A stretch of 64,000 nucleotides of DNA from Pirellulimonas nuda (GCF_007750855.1 NZ_CP036291.1:5306905-5370904), one strand, 5' to 3'; shown: positions 27,170 to 37,733, counted from the stretch's first letter. Notes: generated by a model from the sequence alone, not told the origin. Numbers and translations are program-made.

Positions 27170-27389
27170 TTAGGCGGACTCCAATTGATGAGCATTTGGG
27201 AGGCGAGAACAGGGGCGCCGATCAGATGCGTCGGGCACACCCACGGTCGACGCGACTTTCGATGAGGTCAGTTGCCGTGCTTCGGCGACAAAGACTAACG
27301 ATCGGGGGGCGGAAAACTTAGCAATAAAAAGTGGGGAAATCTCCGCAAACCCAGGATTCCTGCTACGAACTCCTGCGTGCTGGACCCTT

Positions 27390-27615
27390 TTATCTCGGAC
27401 CCGCCCCGCGGCCTCGTCGCTGGGGAGGCACTCGGCTTCCTCCTCGTCAGACCGGATCGTCCCGTGGTCGCACCCCAACAGCTCCGAAATGTAGGGCTTG
27501 CCGCACGCCCCAGCCTCTCGGCCTCCACCGCCGCATACCGCCGCCGGTCCTTCTCCGAGAGCGTGCCGAAGAAGTTCACCATCCGCCGCTCGACATCCGC
27601 GTGGTACAAACCCAT
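27390..27615 (-). pseudogene. Possible remnant of an ISAzo13-like transposase N-terminus
   Basis: Two overlapping minus-strand frames join into an ISAzo13-like opening: MVNFFGTLSEKDRRRYAAVEAERLG, then after a shift YISELLGCDHGTIR and DEAAGRVRDK. This is the DNA-binding part only; the catalytic domain is absent. It lies in the 657-bp stretch (27170-27826) between the IS701 copy and the fourth sulfatase, where nothing else is recognised. The assignment rests on remembered family sequence, so it is tentative. Confidence 0.5.
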
Positions 27616-27826
27616 CGCTACCCCTCCGCGACGGGAACAAACACCGCGGGAAGTCTATGCGGTGGGAACTGCGGGAGTTATTCTCGAGCGGTTGCTTAGA
27701 TCACATGGCTGGCTCTGCTTGATAGAATCAAGTCAGCAGACCTTTCTACTCTCTGATCAACCAGCGTAAATCTCGTTGCTCGCGCAGTTGGTAGCGGCTC
27801 AATTCTATTCGCACAGGTCATTTTCG

Positions 27827-29791
27827 ATGCGCACTTCGAAGTTCGATCATTCTCCCCACGCGCGGTGCTTAATCGTCGTCGGTGTTGCCGCGTGGTTGGC
27901 TACACTCGCCTCGCCCTACGTTCAAGCCGCCGAGCAAGACCGGCCCAATATCCTGTGGCTCACCATTGAGGACACCAGCCAGCGAGAGTTCGGGTGCTAC
28001 GGCAACAGGCTGGCCCAGACGCCGACGATCGACCGCCTCGCGGCCGAGGGGGTGAAATTCACCCACGCCTCATCGACCGCCCCGCACTGCTCGCCGGCAC
28101 GGTCGACGATCATCTCGGGCTGCCCGGCCACCACGTACGGGACCGACTGGCACCGGGCCGACTGGCGAGTGCCGGTAGAGCAGTATTTTTTCCCCAGGCT
28201 GCTCCGAGAGGCGGGTTACTACACTACCAATAACAGCAAGACCGACTACAACACCGCTCGACCCGATAAACGCCGGGGGATGGACGCCGCGTGGGACGTC
28301 AGCGGCGGCAAAGCCACCTACAACAGCGGCAAGCGCAAGCCGGGGCAGCCGTTCTTTGCCGTGTTCAATCAGGCGTCGGTCCATATGGTCCGTGTCCGCA
28401 GCTACACGCTCGAGGGCCGGCGGGAATTGGAGGGTTTACCGCTGGACGAGATCGACGTCCCGCCGTTCTTGCCGGACCTGCCCGAGGTGCGTTCGGACAT
28501 TGCGTTGCACCAGGAAGGAATCAACGAAGTCGACCAGTGGGTTAAGCAGTTCCTCGACGACCTAGACGCACGCGGGCTGAAGGAGGAGACGATCGTGTTC
28601 TTCTTCTCCGACCACGGCGGCGTGCAGCCGAGGGAGAAGGCGTTCCCGTTTATCACGGGCTTCCGCGTACCGATGGTCGTTTGGGTTCCCGAGAAGTGGC
28701 GCGACCGCGTTGGCCTGCCGATGGGCCAGGCGAGCGATCGGTTGATTGGTTTCGAGGACCTGGCGCCGACGGTGTTGTCGCTCGCCGGCGTCGAGGTTCC
28801 AAACTACATGCAGGGCCGCGATGTGCTGGGGCCCGGCGCCGAGCCCAAGCCGTACCAGCTCGAGTTCCGCACCAACCAGAGCCAGCACTACGCGCCCTAC
28901 CGCAACGCCAGCGACGGGCGGTTTCACTACATCCGCGCCTACGCGCCTCATCGACCGGAAGCGTTGAGGCAGAGCTACCAGTGGGGCGTCCCCGCCTTCA
29001 TGGCGTGGGACAAAGCGTACTACGCCGACGCCCTGAAGGACCCACGGCACAAGGCGATCTTTGAGCCCAGCCCGACCGAGATGCTGTTTGACCTTGAGGC
29101 CGACCCGTGGGAGATGACAGACATCGCCGACGACCCGGCCTATTCGGAGAAGCTAAGCGAGCTGCGTGGCGTGGTCAGCCGCCACCTCCGCGACAGCAAA
29201 GACCTGGGGCTGTTCCCGTTCACCACTCGGGAGCACGGCGACGAACCGCTCTACGATTGGGTCCGCCGCACCAACTTCCCGCTGGAGACGCTGTACACGG
29301 CGGCCGAGATGGCTGGCCAGGGCGACCAGGCCAACGAGGAGGAACTTGTTGATTTGCTCGCGCACGAGCAGCCGGCGATTCGGTTCTGGGGGGCTATGGG
29401 CTTGGCGACCCTCGCTCAACGCGGCCGCCTGGAGACGGCCCCCCCTGAACTGGTCGAAGCGATGAACGACAAAAACGCCGACGTGGTAGTCGCCGCGGCC
29501 GACGCAATCACCCGCATGGACGATCCGATGCCGGGCCTGGAGCGACTCGTCGGGTTGCTCGGCGACACGACCGAGGAGGGTGACGCGGCCGGCAGCGCGC
29601 TCGAAAGCCTCGGCGAACTGGCCCGCCCGGTCGCCGATCGACTCAAGCAGCTGCCGGAGAACCAGTCGGCCCGCTCGACGCTGATCACCCTCGGCGAACT
29701 GCCGCACTCGGCCTATTTCACCGACGACCAGTCAAAGCACGCCCTCCGAGTAAACCAACTGCGTCGCAACTGGCGTAGCCCGGCGCCGTGA
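27827..29791 (+). CDS. Secreted sulfatase with a HEAT-like C-terminal extension
   Basis: 654 residues from ATG 27827, chosen for its signal peptide (CLIVVGVAAWLATLASPYVQAA). The sulfatase core shows NILWLTIEDTSQREFGCYG, formylglycine site C88 in C-S-P-A-R-S, and FFFSDHGGVQPR. After the core (about residue 480) comes a helical segment of repeated units (LVDLLAHEQPAIRFWGAMGLATLAQ; LVEAMNDKNADVVVAAADAI; LERLVGLLGD) resembling HEAT repeats, as seen in some planctomycete sulfatases. It is likely monocistronic or the first gene before the DUF1592/DUF1552 pair. Natural substrate unknown; polysaccharide sulfate esters are likely. Confidence 0.87.
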   Translation: MRTSKFDHSPHARCLIVVGVAAWLATLASPYVQAAEQDRPNILWLTIEDTSQREFGCYGNRLAQTPTIDRLAAEGVKFTHASSTAPHCSPARSTIISGCPATTYGTDWHRADWRVPVEQYFFPRLLREAGYYTTNNSKTDYNTARPDKRRGMDAAWDVSGGKATYNSGKRKPGQPFFAVFNQASVHMVRVRSYTLEGRRELEGLPLDEIDVPPFLPDLPEVRSDIALHQEGINEVDQWVKQFLDDLDARGLKEETIVFFFSDHGGVQPREKAFPFITGFRVPMVVWVPEKWRDRVGLPMGQASDRLIGFEDLAPTVLSLAGVEVPNYMQGRDVLGPGAEPKPYQLEFRTNQSQHYAPYRNASDGRFHYIRAYAPHRPEALRQSYQWGVPAFMAWDKAYYADALKDPRHKAIFEPSPTEMLFDLEADPWEMTDIADDPAYSEKLSELRGVVSRHLRDSKDLGLFPFTTREHGDEPLYDWVRRTNFPLETLYTAAEMAGQGDQANEEELVDLLAHEQPAIRFWGAMGLATLAQRGRLETAPPELVEAMNDKNADVVVAAADAITRMDDPMPGLERLVGLLGDTTEEGDAAGSALESLGELARPVADRLKQLPENQSARSTLITLGELPHSAYFTDDQSKHALRVNQLRRNWRSPAP

Positions 29792-29908
29792 CGACCGGTC
29801 GATATGCATCCCGAGCCTGGGACCGTGTAGTGGACCACAACCAATGACAACACCAACCCGGCGCCGCCGCTGTCCGAAAGTGCTGGGCTAACGCACTCCA
29901 AGGTTGCC

Positions 29909-32671
29909 ATGACAAATCGGAGTATTGGTACTGGAGTTAGCTCGAACGCGGGGGTGAGCGGCCGATGCGCAGCCACATACGGACGCCGGCGATGGCCTTT
30001 GAGTCGCACCGCCCGTCTACCAGCGGGAGGCCTAGCCTGCTGGGCGGCATGCCTTCTGGCCGTCGGCGCCACACCTGCAAGTGACAACCATCAAGAGGTC
30101 GTTCGGGGGTTTCTTGAATCGAATTGCCTCTACTGCCATGAAGGCGCCGCAGCGGAGGCAGGGCTAGACCTCGGCACGCTCTCATTTGATTTCGATCACC
30201 CTGCCGTCTTCGAGCAATGGATCAAGATCCACGATCGGGTTCGTGACGGGGAGATGCCGCCACCGAGTGATGGCGTTCCCGTTGCGATCGCTCCGGTAGG
30301 GTGGAGTTCTCGCTCGAATCCGGAGTCCGGCCCCCCGGTCAATGCCGTTCATGCGGACTCTCTTCACACGCTACGGGCGCTCGCGGCGTTGCTCGTTCGG
30401 CACGACCGGCAGCGGGTCCGGCTCGCGGGTCGTTCCCAAGTTCGGCGGCTAAATCGCGAAGAGTATGAAAACAAGTTGCGAGCTGTTCTCGATGCGCCCT
30501 GGCTGCAGGTTGCGGACGCGCTCCCCGAAGACGGCGTCAAGGACCTGTTCTGCAAGAGCGGCGAGAGGCTCGATTTTTCCCACATCCAGCTTCAGCGTCT
30601 TTTGGAAGCCTCGAGTCGAGCGGTCCGGCTCGCCGTTGACGCGGCCGCGCACAAGCCCAAGGTCAGGCGGTTCTATGCGCGTGAGGAACCGACTCTTCAG
30701 CGATTTGTCCACTACCGGTTTGGGCAGATGGCCGCTACCCGATCGATTGTCCCGCTCCTGGGGTGGCAATCGGAGCCTGAGATCATCCGCAACAAGCGGC
30801 CGATGTCCGTCGGGTCCACGGATCAGGCTACACGGGAACTCGAGGCCATGGGCGTTTTCAGCGGCGCCTACAGCGCGACTACGACTTACGACTTCACCAG
30901 GCTCAAAGCCCCCACCGACGGTCGGTACAAGATCCGTTTCAAGACCTACACCTTTATGGCTGGGCCCAATGGCGCCAGCGGCGGCGACGATCACGGTCTT
31001 ACCGGCGGCAACCGGGCGTGGTGGCGGCCCGATCGCAACGTCACATTCAAAGGCCGACGCAGCGAGCCCGTAACGCTCTACGCTCTCGAGCCGGGCGGCG
31101 AAAGCCGCTGGCTGACAACGTTTGATTCGCACCCCGAGCCGAGTGTCTTTGAGTGCGTGGTTGACCTCCGGACCGGAGAGGGGATCCGGCCCGACGCCGC
31201 GCGGCTTGTGCGGACCCGACCCGGCTGGAGCGGCAACCCCAACGCCACCCAAGACGGCGTGCCGGGCTTCGCCATGAATTGGCTGGAGGTCGAAGGTCCC
31301 CTGAGCGATTCGTGGCCCCCTGCGAGCTACCAAGCGGTGTTTGGCGACTCTCCGTTCGAAACAACGGATGAAGGTCGGGTAATACTTGTCGGCCACAATC
31401 AAGAGGACGACGCCCGCGGGTTGCTCACAAGGTTTCAGGGGCGGCTCACGCAGGAAGAGGGACCCGGTGCGGAGCCGAGCATGCAGGTCTTCCGGCGAGC
31501 GATCGCGTTGGACCAAGATTTTACAGAGGCCCTCATTGCGGCGACTTCGGCGATGCTTTGCTCACCCGAATTCTTGTACCTTGAGTCTGCCGCGGGGCCG
31601 CTCGATCAGCATGCTTTCCGCGAACGTCTATCCTACTTCCTCTGGAACGGTCCGCCCGAGGCCGATTTGCCGCCCGAAGGCCTTGCGACGAGCGAGCCTG
31701 AGGTCGTCTCTTCGACCGTTGATGGTATGCTCGATGATCCGCGTAGCGATCGGTTTATCAACGCGCTGCTTGATTATTGGCTCGACCTCCGGGATATCGA
31801 CGCCAATGCCCCCGACGCCGCCCTCTACCCCGACTACTACCTGGATGAGATGCTCACGGAGTCCTCTGTCCTAGAGACTCGGATGTTTTTCCGCGAACTG
31901 ATTGCGCGGGACCTGCCGGTGCGGCGCCTGGTCGAGGCGGATTTCGCGTTCGTCAATGAGAGGTTAGCTCAGCACTACGGGATCCCGGATGTCGAGGGCG
32001 TCGGGCTTAGGCGCGTAGACCTGCCCCCGGATTCGACACGGGGGGGGTTGTTGACGCAGGCCAGCGTACTGCGTGTGACGGCCAACGGCACGACAACCTC
32101 ACCCATCGTCCGCGGCGCCTGGGTGTCGGAGCGGCTGCTCGGCGTGGAAGTACCTGGCCCCCCCTCCGGAGTGGACGCGATCGAACCCGACATCCGTGGA
32201 GCAGAAACGATCCGTCAGCAGCTCGAGAAGCATCGCTCAACAGCCTCTTGCAACGCGTGCCACGCCAAGTTCGACCCCGTAGGACTGGGACTGGAATGCT
32301 TCGACATAGCCGGCGGCTGGCGAGATCGCTACCGCGCCCTCGGCAATGAAGGAGACCCCGTTGCGGGGTACGGCAAAAACGGAAACCGGTTTGTCTTCAC
32401 GCTGGCGCAGCCGGTCGACTCCTCTGGAACGCTCCGCGGCGGCGATTCCTTCACCGATGTACGCGAGCTCAAAGCGCTGCTGACGGCGGACGAGCGACGC
32501 CTTGCCCGCAATCTTCTGCACCGACTGATCGTTTACGCAACCGGGTCCCCCGTTTCGTTCGCCGACCGCGCCGAGGTCGAGTCGGTTCTTGACGACGCTG
32601 CCGAGCGCGGATTCGGCGTCCGTTCGTTGATTCATGGGCTCGTGCAAAGCCCGCTCTTCGGAAGAAAATGA
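29909..32671 (+). CDS. DUF1592-type planctomycete cytochrome protein
   Basis: 920 residues with the full planctomycete domain string: cytochrome-like N-terminus with C73-L-Y-C-H, then the DUF1587-like region (RRLNREEYENKLRAVL), DUF1595/DUF1592 region (LDQDFTEALIAATSAMLCSPEFLYL, DPRSDRFINALLDYWLDLRDI), DUF1588 with a second CxxCH (SCNACHAKFDPVGLG near residue 780) and the C-terminal DUF1585 (RRLARNLLHRLIVYATGSPV). It is exported; the leader before GGLACWAACLLAVGA is long, so the true start may be TTG 29999. It overlaps the next gene by 4 bp (ATGA). Such pairs are thought to act in extracellular redox or polymer breakdown, but the function is unproven. Confidence 0.9.
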   Translation: MTNRSIGTGVSSNAGVSGRCAATYGRRRWPLSRTARLPAGGLACWAACLLAVGATPASDNHQEVVRGFLESNCLYCHEGAAAEAGLDLGTLSFDFDHPAVFEQWIKIHDRVRDGEMPPPSDGVPVAIAPVGWSSRSNPESGPPVNAVHADSLHTLRALAALLVRHDRQRVRLAGRSQVRRLNREEYENKLRAVLDAPWLQVADALPEDGVKDLFCKSGERLDFSHIQLQRLLEASSRAVRLAVDAAAHKPKVRRFYAREEPTLQRFVHYRFGQMAATRSIVPLLGWQSEPEIIRNKRPMSVGSTDQATRELEAMGVFSGAYSATTTYDFTRLKAPTDGRYKIRFKTYTFMAGPNGASGGDDHGLTGGNRAWWRPDRNVTFKGRRSEPVTLYALEPGGESRWLTTFDSHPEPSVFECVVDLRTGEGIRPDAARLVRTRPGWSGNPNATQDGVPGFAMNWLEVEGPLSDSWPPASYQAVFGDSPFETTDEGRVILVGHNQEDDARGLLTRFQGRLTQEEGPGAEPSMQVFRRAIALDQDFTEALIAATSAMLCSPEFLYLESAAGPLDQHAFRERLSYFLWNGPPEADLPPEGLATSEPEVVSSTVDGMLDDPRSDRFINALLDYWLDLRDIDANAPDAALYPDYYLDEMLTESSVLETRMFFRELIARDLPVRRLVEADFAFVNERLAQHYGIPDVEGVGLRRVDLPPDSTRGGLLTQASVLRVTANGTTTSPIVRGAWVSERLLGVEVPGPPSGVDAIEPDIRGAETIRQQLEKHRSTASCNACHAKFDPVGLGLECFDIAGGWRDRYRALGNEGDPVAGYGKNGNRFVFTLAQPVDSSGTLRGGDSFTDVRELKALLTADERRLARNLLHRLIVYATGSPVSFADRAEVESVLDDAAERGFGVRSLIHGLVQSPLFGRK

Positions 32672-33966
32672 AAGGGGGTCACTCCGTGACGAGGAAGATC
32701 AATCGTAGAGTATTCCTGAGGGCCGCTGGCGTGGGTTTGGCTCTCCCGTCACTAGAGGCGATGCAGCCCGCATTGGCTTCTTCTGAGGTCGTGGCCCCTG
32801 CGCCCAAGCGGATGCTCGCGGTTTGCAACAACCTTGGCTTACTCCCCGACAAGTTCTTTCCGGACCAAGCCGGGTTTGACTACGAGCTTTCCCCCTATCT
32901 GAGCAGCCTGGCGGAATACCGCCGGCGCCTCACTGTCTGCAGCGGGACCTCGCACCCCGGCGTAGATGGTTCTCACGCCTCGGACGTTTCGTTCTTGACG
33001 GCCGCTCCGCACCCTGGCAGCGGAGGATTTCGCAATTCGATCTCGCTCGACCAGGTTGTCGCCGGGCACGTTGGTCGCCTGACCCGCTTCCCGTCATTGA
33101 CCTTGGGCGTCAACGTGAAAGCCGGCCGGCGCAGCCTTTCTTGGACCGACGGCGGGGTGCTGATTCCGTGCGAGGACAGCGCTTCGAGCGTTTATGCTCA
33201 GCTGTTCCTACGGGGCTCGCAGAAAGAACTGGAGGAGCAGTCACGCAGGCTCAAGCTTGGGCACAGTATCATGGACGTGCTTCGCGATCAGGCTCACTCG
33301 TTCCAACGTCGCTTGAACGCCGCCGATCGCATCCGGATGGACCAGTACACCACGGCCGTCCGGGACGTCGAGCGACGCTTGACCGAACTCCAACAGTGGG
33401 AGAAGAAGCCTAAACCGAAGCCTTCGACTACGGCGCCGGTCGACCCCGCCGATCCAAGCCAGTACGTGGAGAAGACGCGGCTGATGTACCAGATGTCGCG
33501 GCTCGCGTTTGAGACCGACTCGACCCGGGCGATCACCCTCCTGCTCGACAGCAACAACTCTCCCACGCTTTCCCTTGATGGAGCGAACATCACTGACGGC
33601 TATCACAACCTCTCTCATCACGGGCGCAGCGAGGTTAAGCTGCGGCAGCTTCAGGCGATCGACACGGCGCATATGGATTTGCTTGCCGAGTTGTTGAGCG
33701 ATCTCAGCCGCGTTTCCGAGCCTACCGGGACGCTGCTAGACAACACGATGGTGCTCTACGGCAGCAACATGGGTGACGCGAACAAGCACACGACCGACAA
33801 CCTGCCGGTATTGCTGGCGGGCGGGGGCTTCCGCCATGGCCAGCACATGGCGTTCAACCGCCAGAACAACTACCCACTGTCTAACTTGTTCGTCAGCATG
33901 CTGCAGCAATTCGGCATCGAGACGGATACGTTCAGAAGCGCGACGGGCGCCATGCGAGGACTCTAG
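32668..33966 (+). CDS. DUF1552 protein with Tat-type signal
   Basis: 432 residues. The N-terminus has a twin-arginine motif and hydrophobic region (R-R-V-F-L-R-A-A-G-V-G-L-A-L-P), so folded export by Tat is likely. DUF1552 blocks follow: KRMLAVCNNLGLLPDKFFP, SHPGVDGSHASDVSFLTAAPHP, LTLGV, MYQMSRLAFETDSTRAITLLLD and MVLYGSNMGDANKHTTDNLPVLLAGGG. The start codon overlaps the stop of the DUF1592 gene, so the two are translationally coupled, the standard arrangement in planctomycetes. The biochemical role is unknown; a metal-dependent fold related to alkaline-phosphatase-like DUF1501 proteins is suggested by its C-terminal blocks. Confidence 0.9.
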   Translation: MKGGHSVTRKINRRVFLRAAGVGLALPSLEAMQPALASSEVVAPAPKRMLAVCNNLGLLPDKFFPDQAGFDYELSPYLSSLAEYRRRLTVCSGTSHPGVDGSHASDVSFLTAAPHPGSGGFRNSISLDQVVAGHVGRLTRFPSLTLGVNVKAGRRSLSWTDGGVLIPCEDSASSVYAQLFLRGSQKELEEQSRRLKLGHSIMDVLRDQAHSFQRRLNAADRIRMDQYTTAVRDVERRLTELQQWEKKPKPKPSTTAPVDPADPSQYVEKTRLMYQMSRLAFETDSTRAITLLLDSNNSPTLSLDGANITDGYHNLSHHGRSEVKLRQLQAIDTAHMDLLAELLSDLSRVSEPTGTLLDNTMVLYGSNMGDANKHTTDNLPVLLAGGGFRHGQHMAFNRQNNYPLSNLFVSMLQQFGIETDTFRSATGAMRGL

Positions 33967-34266
33967 ACCAACGATTGACCGGCCGGCAACGAGTCGCCGA
34001 CAGGGACACATCGCCTAGTTGGATTGACATGAGCCAACGACCAACGTCAACGAAACGGCTCGCTAGCCTTAGCTGCTTGTGCCCCTGCCGAAGCGCGATC
34101 CGTGAAGAAGCCCACCGCTAGCGCGGCGCCGATATTTCTGCGCATTGGACCTTGCCGACCGCTAGAGCTGATTAGGACACGAGTCGCTGTCCTGGCGTTC
34201 GGCCGCGACCGCTCTGCGGCCGGCAACTGCCGGGAAGCACAACGAGTGACGTTCTCATGAGTCTGG
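33967..34266. other. Gap between convergent genes
   Basis: 300 bp between the DUF1552 gene and the convergent GH78 gene. No open frame, clear hairpin or repeat was seen. Confidence 0.6.
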
Positions 34267-37254
34267 TCATTTTTCTTGGTAGACGGCGTCGGTTGTATCG
34301 GATGCCGCCTCGACTGCTAGTGGAAGTGTTTGAGAACGAGAAGTGCTCAGCGCCTCAGGGGCAGATGTTGTGCTGCTAGGCGCCTGGAAGCGGTAGGCGC
34401 CGGAACGCACCGACAGGAAGGCTCGTTCCGGCTCAGTGCGGAGCAGCCGCACGCCTTCGACCTCGTTCAACGGCATGTCGCTTTCCGTGATGCGTCCGGC
34501 GTGAGCGGTTGGGATCACCACAGTCGCAGTCGTGTTCGCCGGGATGCTGACGATCAACTCAAACCCGCCATCTTCCAGTCTCCACTCGCTTGCGATCGTT
34601 CCTCGGATCGATTCCTGCGATGCCCTCACCCAATGAATGGGAGGGCGCTCCGCATTGCTGCTGGGCGATGGCGGATTGGGTTGGATAATGATGTGCTCGT
34701 AGCCCGGCTTGCCTGGGCGGATGCCGGCGACTTCCTGGAACATCCATTCGCACACCGCACCGAACGCATAATGAGAAAAGGAGTTCATGGCCGCGTTGTG
34801 TCGTCCAAACCCGTCTTCTAGCGTGTAGCTATCCCAGCGTTCCCAGATCGTGGTCGCGCCCTGGTCGATTTCGTATCCCCACGACGGGAATTCGTGGCTT
34901 TGTAGCAGGAACGTCGCCAGATCGTGGTGACCCGTTTTCGTCAGGGCCGGCAGCAGCGAGTAGGTGCCGAGGAAACCGGTCGACATCCGGTTTTGGTTCG
35001 AAGTGATCTTCTGCGCAAGCCGATCGCCCAGAGCGGCACGCTGGCTGTGCGGGATTAGCCTCGCGTAGACGGCCAGCGCGTAGGCCGTCTGTGTGTCGAC
35101 AGAAAGTCGGCCCTCGGGCAAAACATACCGCTCAGCGAACGCTCTTTCTATGTTTCCGAGGAGCTGGCGGTACTGCTCGGCCTCGTCATGCAGGCCGATC
35201 GCATCCGCCATTTCTGCCATCATCCGCGTCGAGACGGCGAAGTAAGCCGTATCGATAAACGCCAACGGGGTTTCTTCGCCCTGCGACAACCAGTCCCCCC
35301 AGGGGTTGCCGTGTTCGACGCCTAGGTACCCCTGGCTGGTCCGCTTTCGCCAGTCCATGAACTGCGTCATCGGCGCCCAGCACTCCTCTATCACTCGCGT
35401 GTCGCCGTACGCCTGCCAGATGGTCCAGGGACAGACAACTCCTGCGTCGCACCACGCAGAGCCAAAGTCGTGCCCGTGCTGAAAGGGGAAGGGCGCGTAA
35501 CCGGGGAACACGCCATTCTCCCGCTGCGCCTCCATTAACTCGCGGAGCCACTTGGTGAAGAACGCGGCGACATCGGCGTTGATCGTCGCGGAGCCGATGT
35601 AGACCTGAGCGTCGCCGGTCCATCCCATCCGCTCGTCGCGTTGAGGGCAATCGGTCGGCAAATCGATGAAGTTTGCCCGCTGCGTCCAGACGATGTTCTT
35701 GAACAATCGGTTGATCGTCGGGTCGGAACACTCGAAAGCGCTCCCGCCGGGCGTGTCGCTGTGCAGCACAAGCCCGGTGATCGTGTCCCTGTTAGGCTCA
35801 CCAGGGAAGTCACTCACCTCCACGTAGCGGAAGCCGTGGAAGGTAAACCTGGGCGAAAACTCTTCGCCGGCTGGATCGCCCTTGCAGATGTAATGATCGT
35901 GCGCGCGGGCTTTGCGGAGGTTCTCGGTCATCAGCCGGCCGTCTGGGTGCAACATCTCGCCGAATCTAAGCCGCACGCGGTGACCCTTCGGCCCAGAAAT
36001 GCGGAGGCGATAGGTTCCCGCGAAGTTCTGCCCCAGGTCGAAGATGTATCTGCCCGGACTTCGTCTGGTGACGCTCTGGCAGGGGATTTCCTGGGTCATG
36101 CGCACAGGCACGCCCGGGAAGGCTTCGAGTTTCGGCCGCTGGAAGCCCAAGTTCTTCGGCCGCGACGCCTTCTCGGGACCCGTTCTGGGGTCGTTTGGAT
36201 TCTGGTACTCGTAAAAGTCGGCCACTGGGTCGCCATTCTCTTCGGCAAGGATGGAGGCGCCCCAGTCGCTGTCATCGTAGCCGGGCTCGGTCCATCCAGG
36301 GGTTTCCCTCGTAGCATCGTAGTACTCGCCCATCAGGAAGTCGGCCTCGCGGATGGGGCCGTCTCCGGTTACGCGCCAGGTCTTGTCGGTGCCGATGGTC
36401 TCCCGCGTGCCGTCTTCATACTCGATTTCAATCTGCGCCATGACCGACGGAGTCTTGCCGTAGGTGTAGCGGCCGATCTGCTCGGTCCCGATGCCCGTCA
36501 ATAAGCCGAAGCCGACGTAGCCGCTGTACCACCCGTCGGCGACCCAAATACCGATCGCGTTGCCTTCGCTTCGGATTAAGTCAGTGACATCATAGGTCTG
36601 GTAGTACGCCCGCTGATGGTAGTCGGTCCAGCCCGGCGCGAAATACGCATCACCGACCTGCTGTCCGTTGAGGTGCAGTTCATAGATGCCGAGCGCCGTG
36701 GCGTAGACCATGGCGCGTCGAATGGGCTTCTCGATTGCAAACTCCCTACGGTATTGTCGCGCGGGGGGCAGGAACAGCTCGTCGCGATTCTTAAAGACTG
36801 GCGTCTGGTCGCGGTAGCTGATGTAACTGGCCGCCCATTCCGATTCATCCAGCAAGCCCATGGACCATTGGGCGGCGGGGCTCCATTCCGACGGCCTGCC
36901 GTCGCGGTCCCACGCGCGTACCTTCCAGAAACACTGCTCCCCCGACCCCAGCGGCTCCCCCTCGTAGGGAACGTGGATCGTCCGACTGGACGCGACTTTA
37001 CCCGAATCCCATAGGTCTCCCTGGTCAGCATCGAGCTGGTCCTGCGTCGATGAGGCCAACACCTGGTAGGCCGTTTGCTTTGCTCCCCGTGTGCTGGACT
37101 CGATAGCCCAGCTCAAGCGTGGATGCAGGTCGTCAATGCCGAGCGGGTCGATTCGATACTCACAGCGTTGCCGGGTGACAACGATCTCCCCTTGCGATAC
37201 GTGGACGGAGACGACACACAGCACGGCGACAGATTGGATGAGGCGGTTGATCAT
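34267..37254 (-). CDS. GH78 alpha-L-rhamnosidase
   Basis: 995 residues, exported (signal peptide about 1-22, ending VHVSQG). Domain order fits family GH78: an N-terminal beta domain (YRIDPLGIDDLHPRLSWAI, FWKVRAWDRDG), a rhamnose-binding-type domain (ALGIYELHLNGQQVGD, APGWTDYHQR), a middle domain (YIFDLGQNFAGTYRLRI), the (alpha/alpha)6 catalytic barrel and a C-terminal beta domain. Catalytic acid E541 lies in DCPQRDERMGWTGD and catalytic base E805 in TTIWERWDS. It releases terminal alpha-linked L-rhamnose from polysaccharides or glycosides. A Ser/Thr-rich tail of about 35 residues follows. With four sulfatases nearby, a sulfated rhamnose polymer is a plausible target. Confidence 0.93.
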   Translation of the reverse strand: MINRLIQSVAVLCVVSVHVSQGEIVVTRQRCEYRIDPLGIDDLHPRLSWAIESSTRGAKQTAYQVLASSTQDQLDADQGDLWDSGKVASSRTIHVPYEGEPLGSGEQCFWKVRAWDRDGRPSEWSPAAQWSMGLLDESEWAASYISYRDQTPVFKNRDELFLPPARQYRREFAIEKPIRRAMVYATALGIYELHLNGQQVGDAYFAPGWTDYHQRAYYQTYDVTDLIRSEGNAIGIWVADGWYSGYVGFGLLTGIGTEQIGRYTYGKTPSVMAQIEIEYEDGTRETIGTDKTWRVTGDGPIREADFLMGEYYDATRETPGWTEPGYDDSDWGASILAEENGDPVADFYEYQNPNDPRTGPEKASRPKNLGFQRPKLEAFPGVPVRMTQEIPCQSVTRRSPGRYIFDLGQNFAGTYRLRISGPKGHRVRLRFGEMLHPDGRLMTENLRKARAHDHYICKGDPAGEEFSPRFTFHGFRYVEVSDFPGEPNRDTITGLVLHSDTPGGSAFECSDPTINRLFKNIVWTQRANFIDLPTDCPQRDERMGWTGDAQVYIGSATINADVAAFFTKWLRELMEAQRENGVFPGYAPFPFQHGHDFGSAWCDAGVVCPWTIWQAYGDTRVIEECWAPMTQFMDWRKRTSQGYLGVEHGNPWGDWLSQGEETPLAFIDTAYFAVSTRMMAEMADAIGLHDEAEQYRQLLGNIERAFAERYVLPEGRLSVDTQTAYALAVYARLIPHSQRAALGDRLAQKITSNQNRMSTGFLGTYSLLPALTKTGHHDLATFLLQSHEFPSWGYEIDQGATTIWERWDSYTLEDGFGRHNAAMNSFSHYAFGAVCEWMFQEVAGIRPGKPGYEHIIIQPNPPSPSSNAERPPIHWVRASQESIRGTIASEWRLEDGGFELIVSIPANTTATVVIPTAHAGRITESDMPLNEVEGVRLLRTEPERAFLSVRSGAYRFQAPSSTTSAPEALSTSRSQTLPLAVEAASDTTDAVYQEK

Positions 37255-37733
37255 TGGTTCTCAGCGTACGAGTTTGGTTAATCCGCAGTGGGCGCCGCGA
37301 GCGAGGCAGAAGTCTTGCCTAGCTGCCTGTCTGAAATCGGCTCTGGCCAACCGTGGGTGACGTGAGATCGAACCCCAGAAGCCCCATGTCCGAAAAGACC
37401 TGGAAGGCCGTACGGCGGCGTCGGTGCAATGGAGTTCCGGCGACCGCCATGGGGGCAGAGTCCCTTGCCACGCAGGGTACGCACCTAGCCGCCCCGCTGG
37501 CTCGGCTAGTGCGGCGCCAGCCGTCTCGTGAGCCGCTACACGGGGGACAGACCACGGCAGGAGGATCCCCAGAGCAACGGTTGGCACGGGACTACAGCGA
37601 TAGCAGGCGGCTGTCACGGTCCACCCCGCGCTTGAACGCGCAGATTTTGGCAAGGGGGTCCCCAAGCATATTTCCGCCGCTACGGTTGGCTAAGCAAGAG
37701 ACGCTCTCGAGACTAGGTTGCGACTCATGACGA
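37255..37733. other. Gap upstream of the rhamnosidase gene
   Basis: 479 bp between the rhamnosidase start and the end of the FecR-like gene. Open frames here have no recognisable features. It should contain the rhamnosidase promoter, but no clear -35/-10 or operator was identified. Confidence 0.5.
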
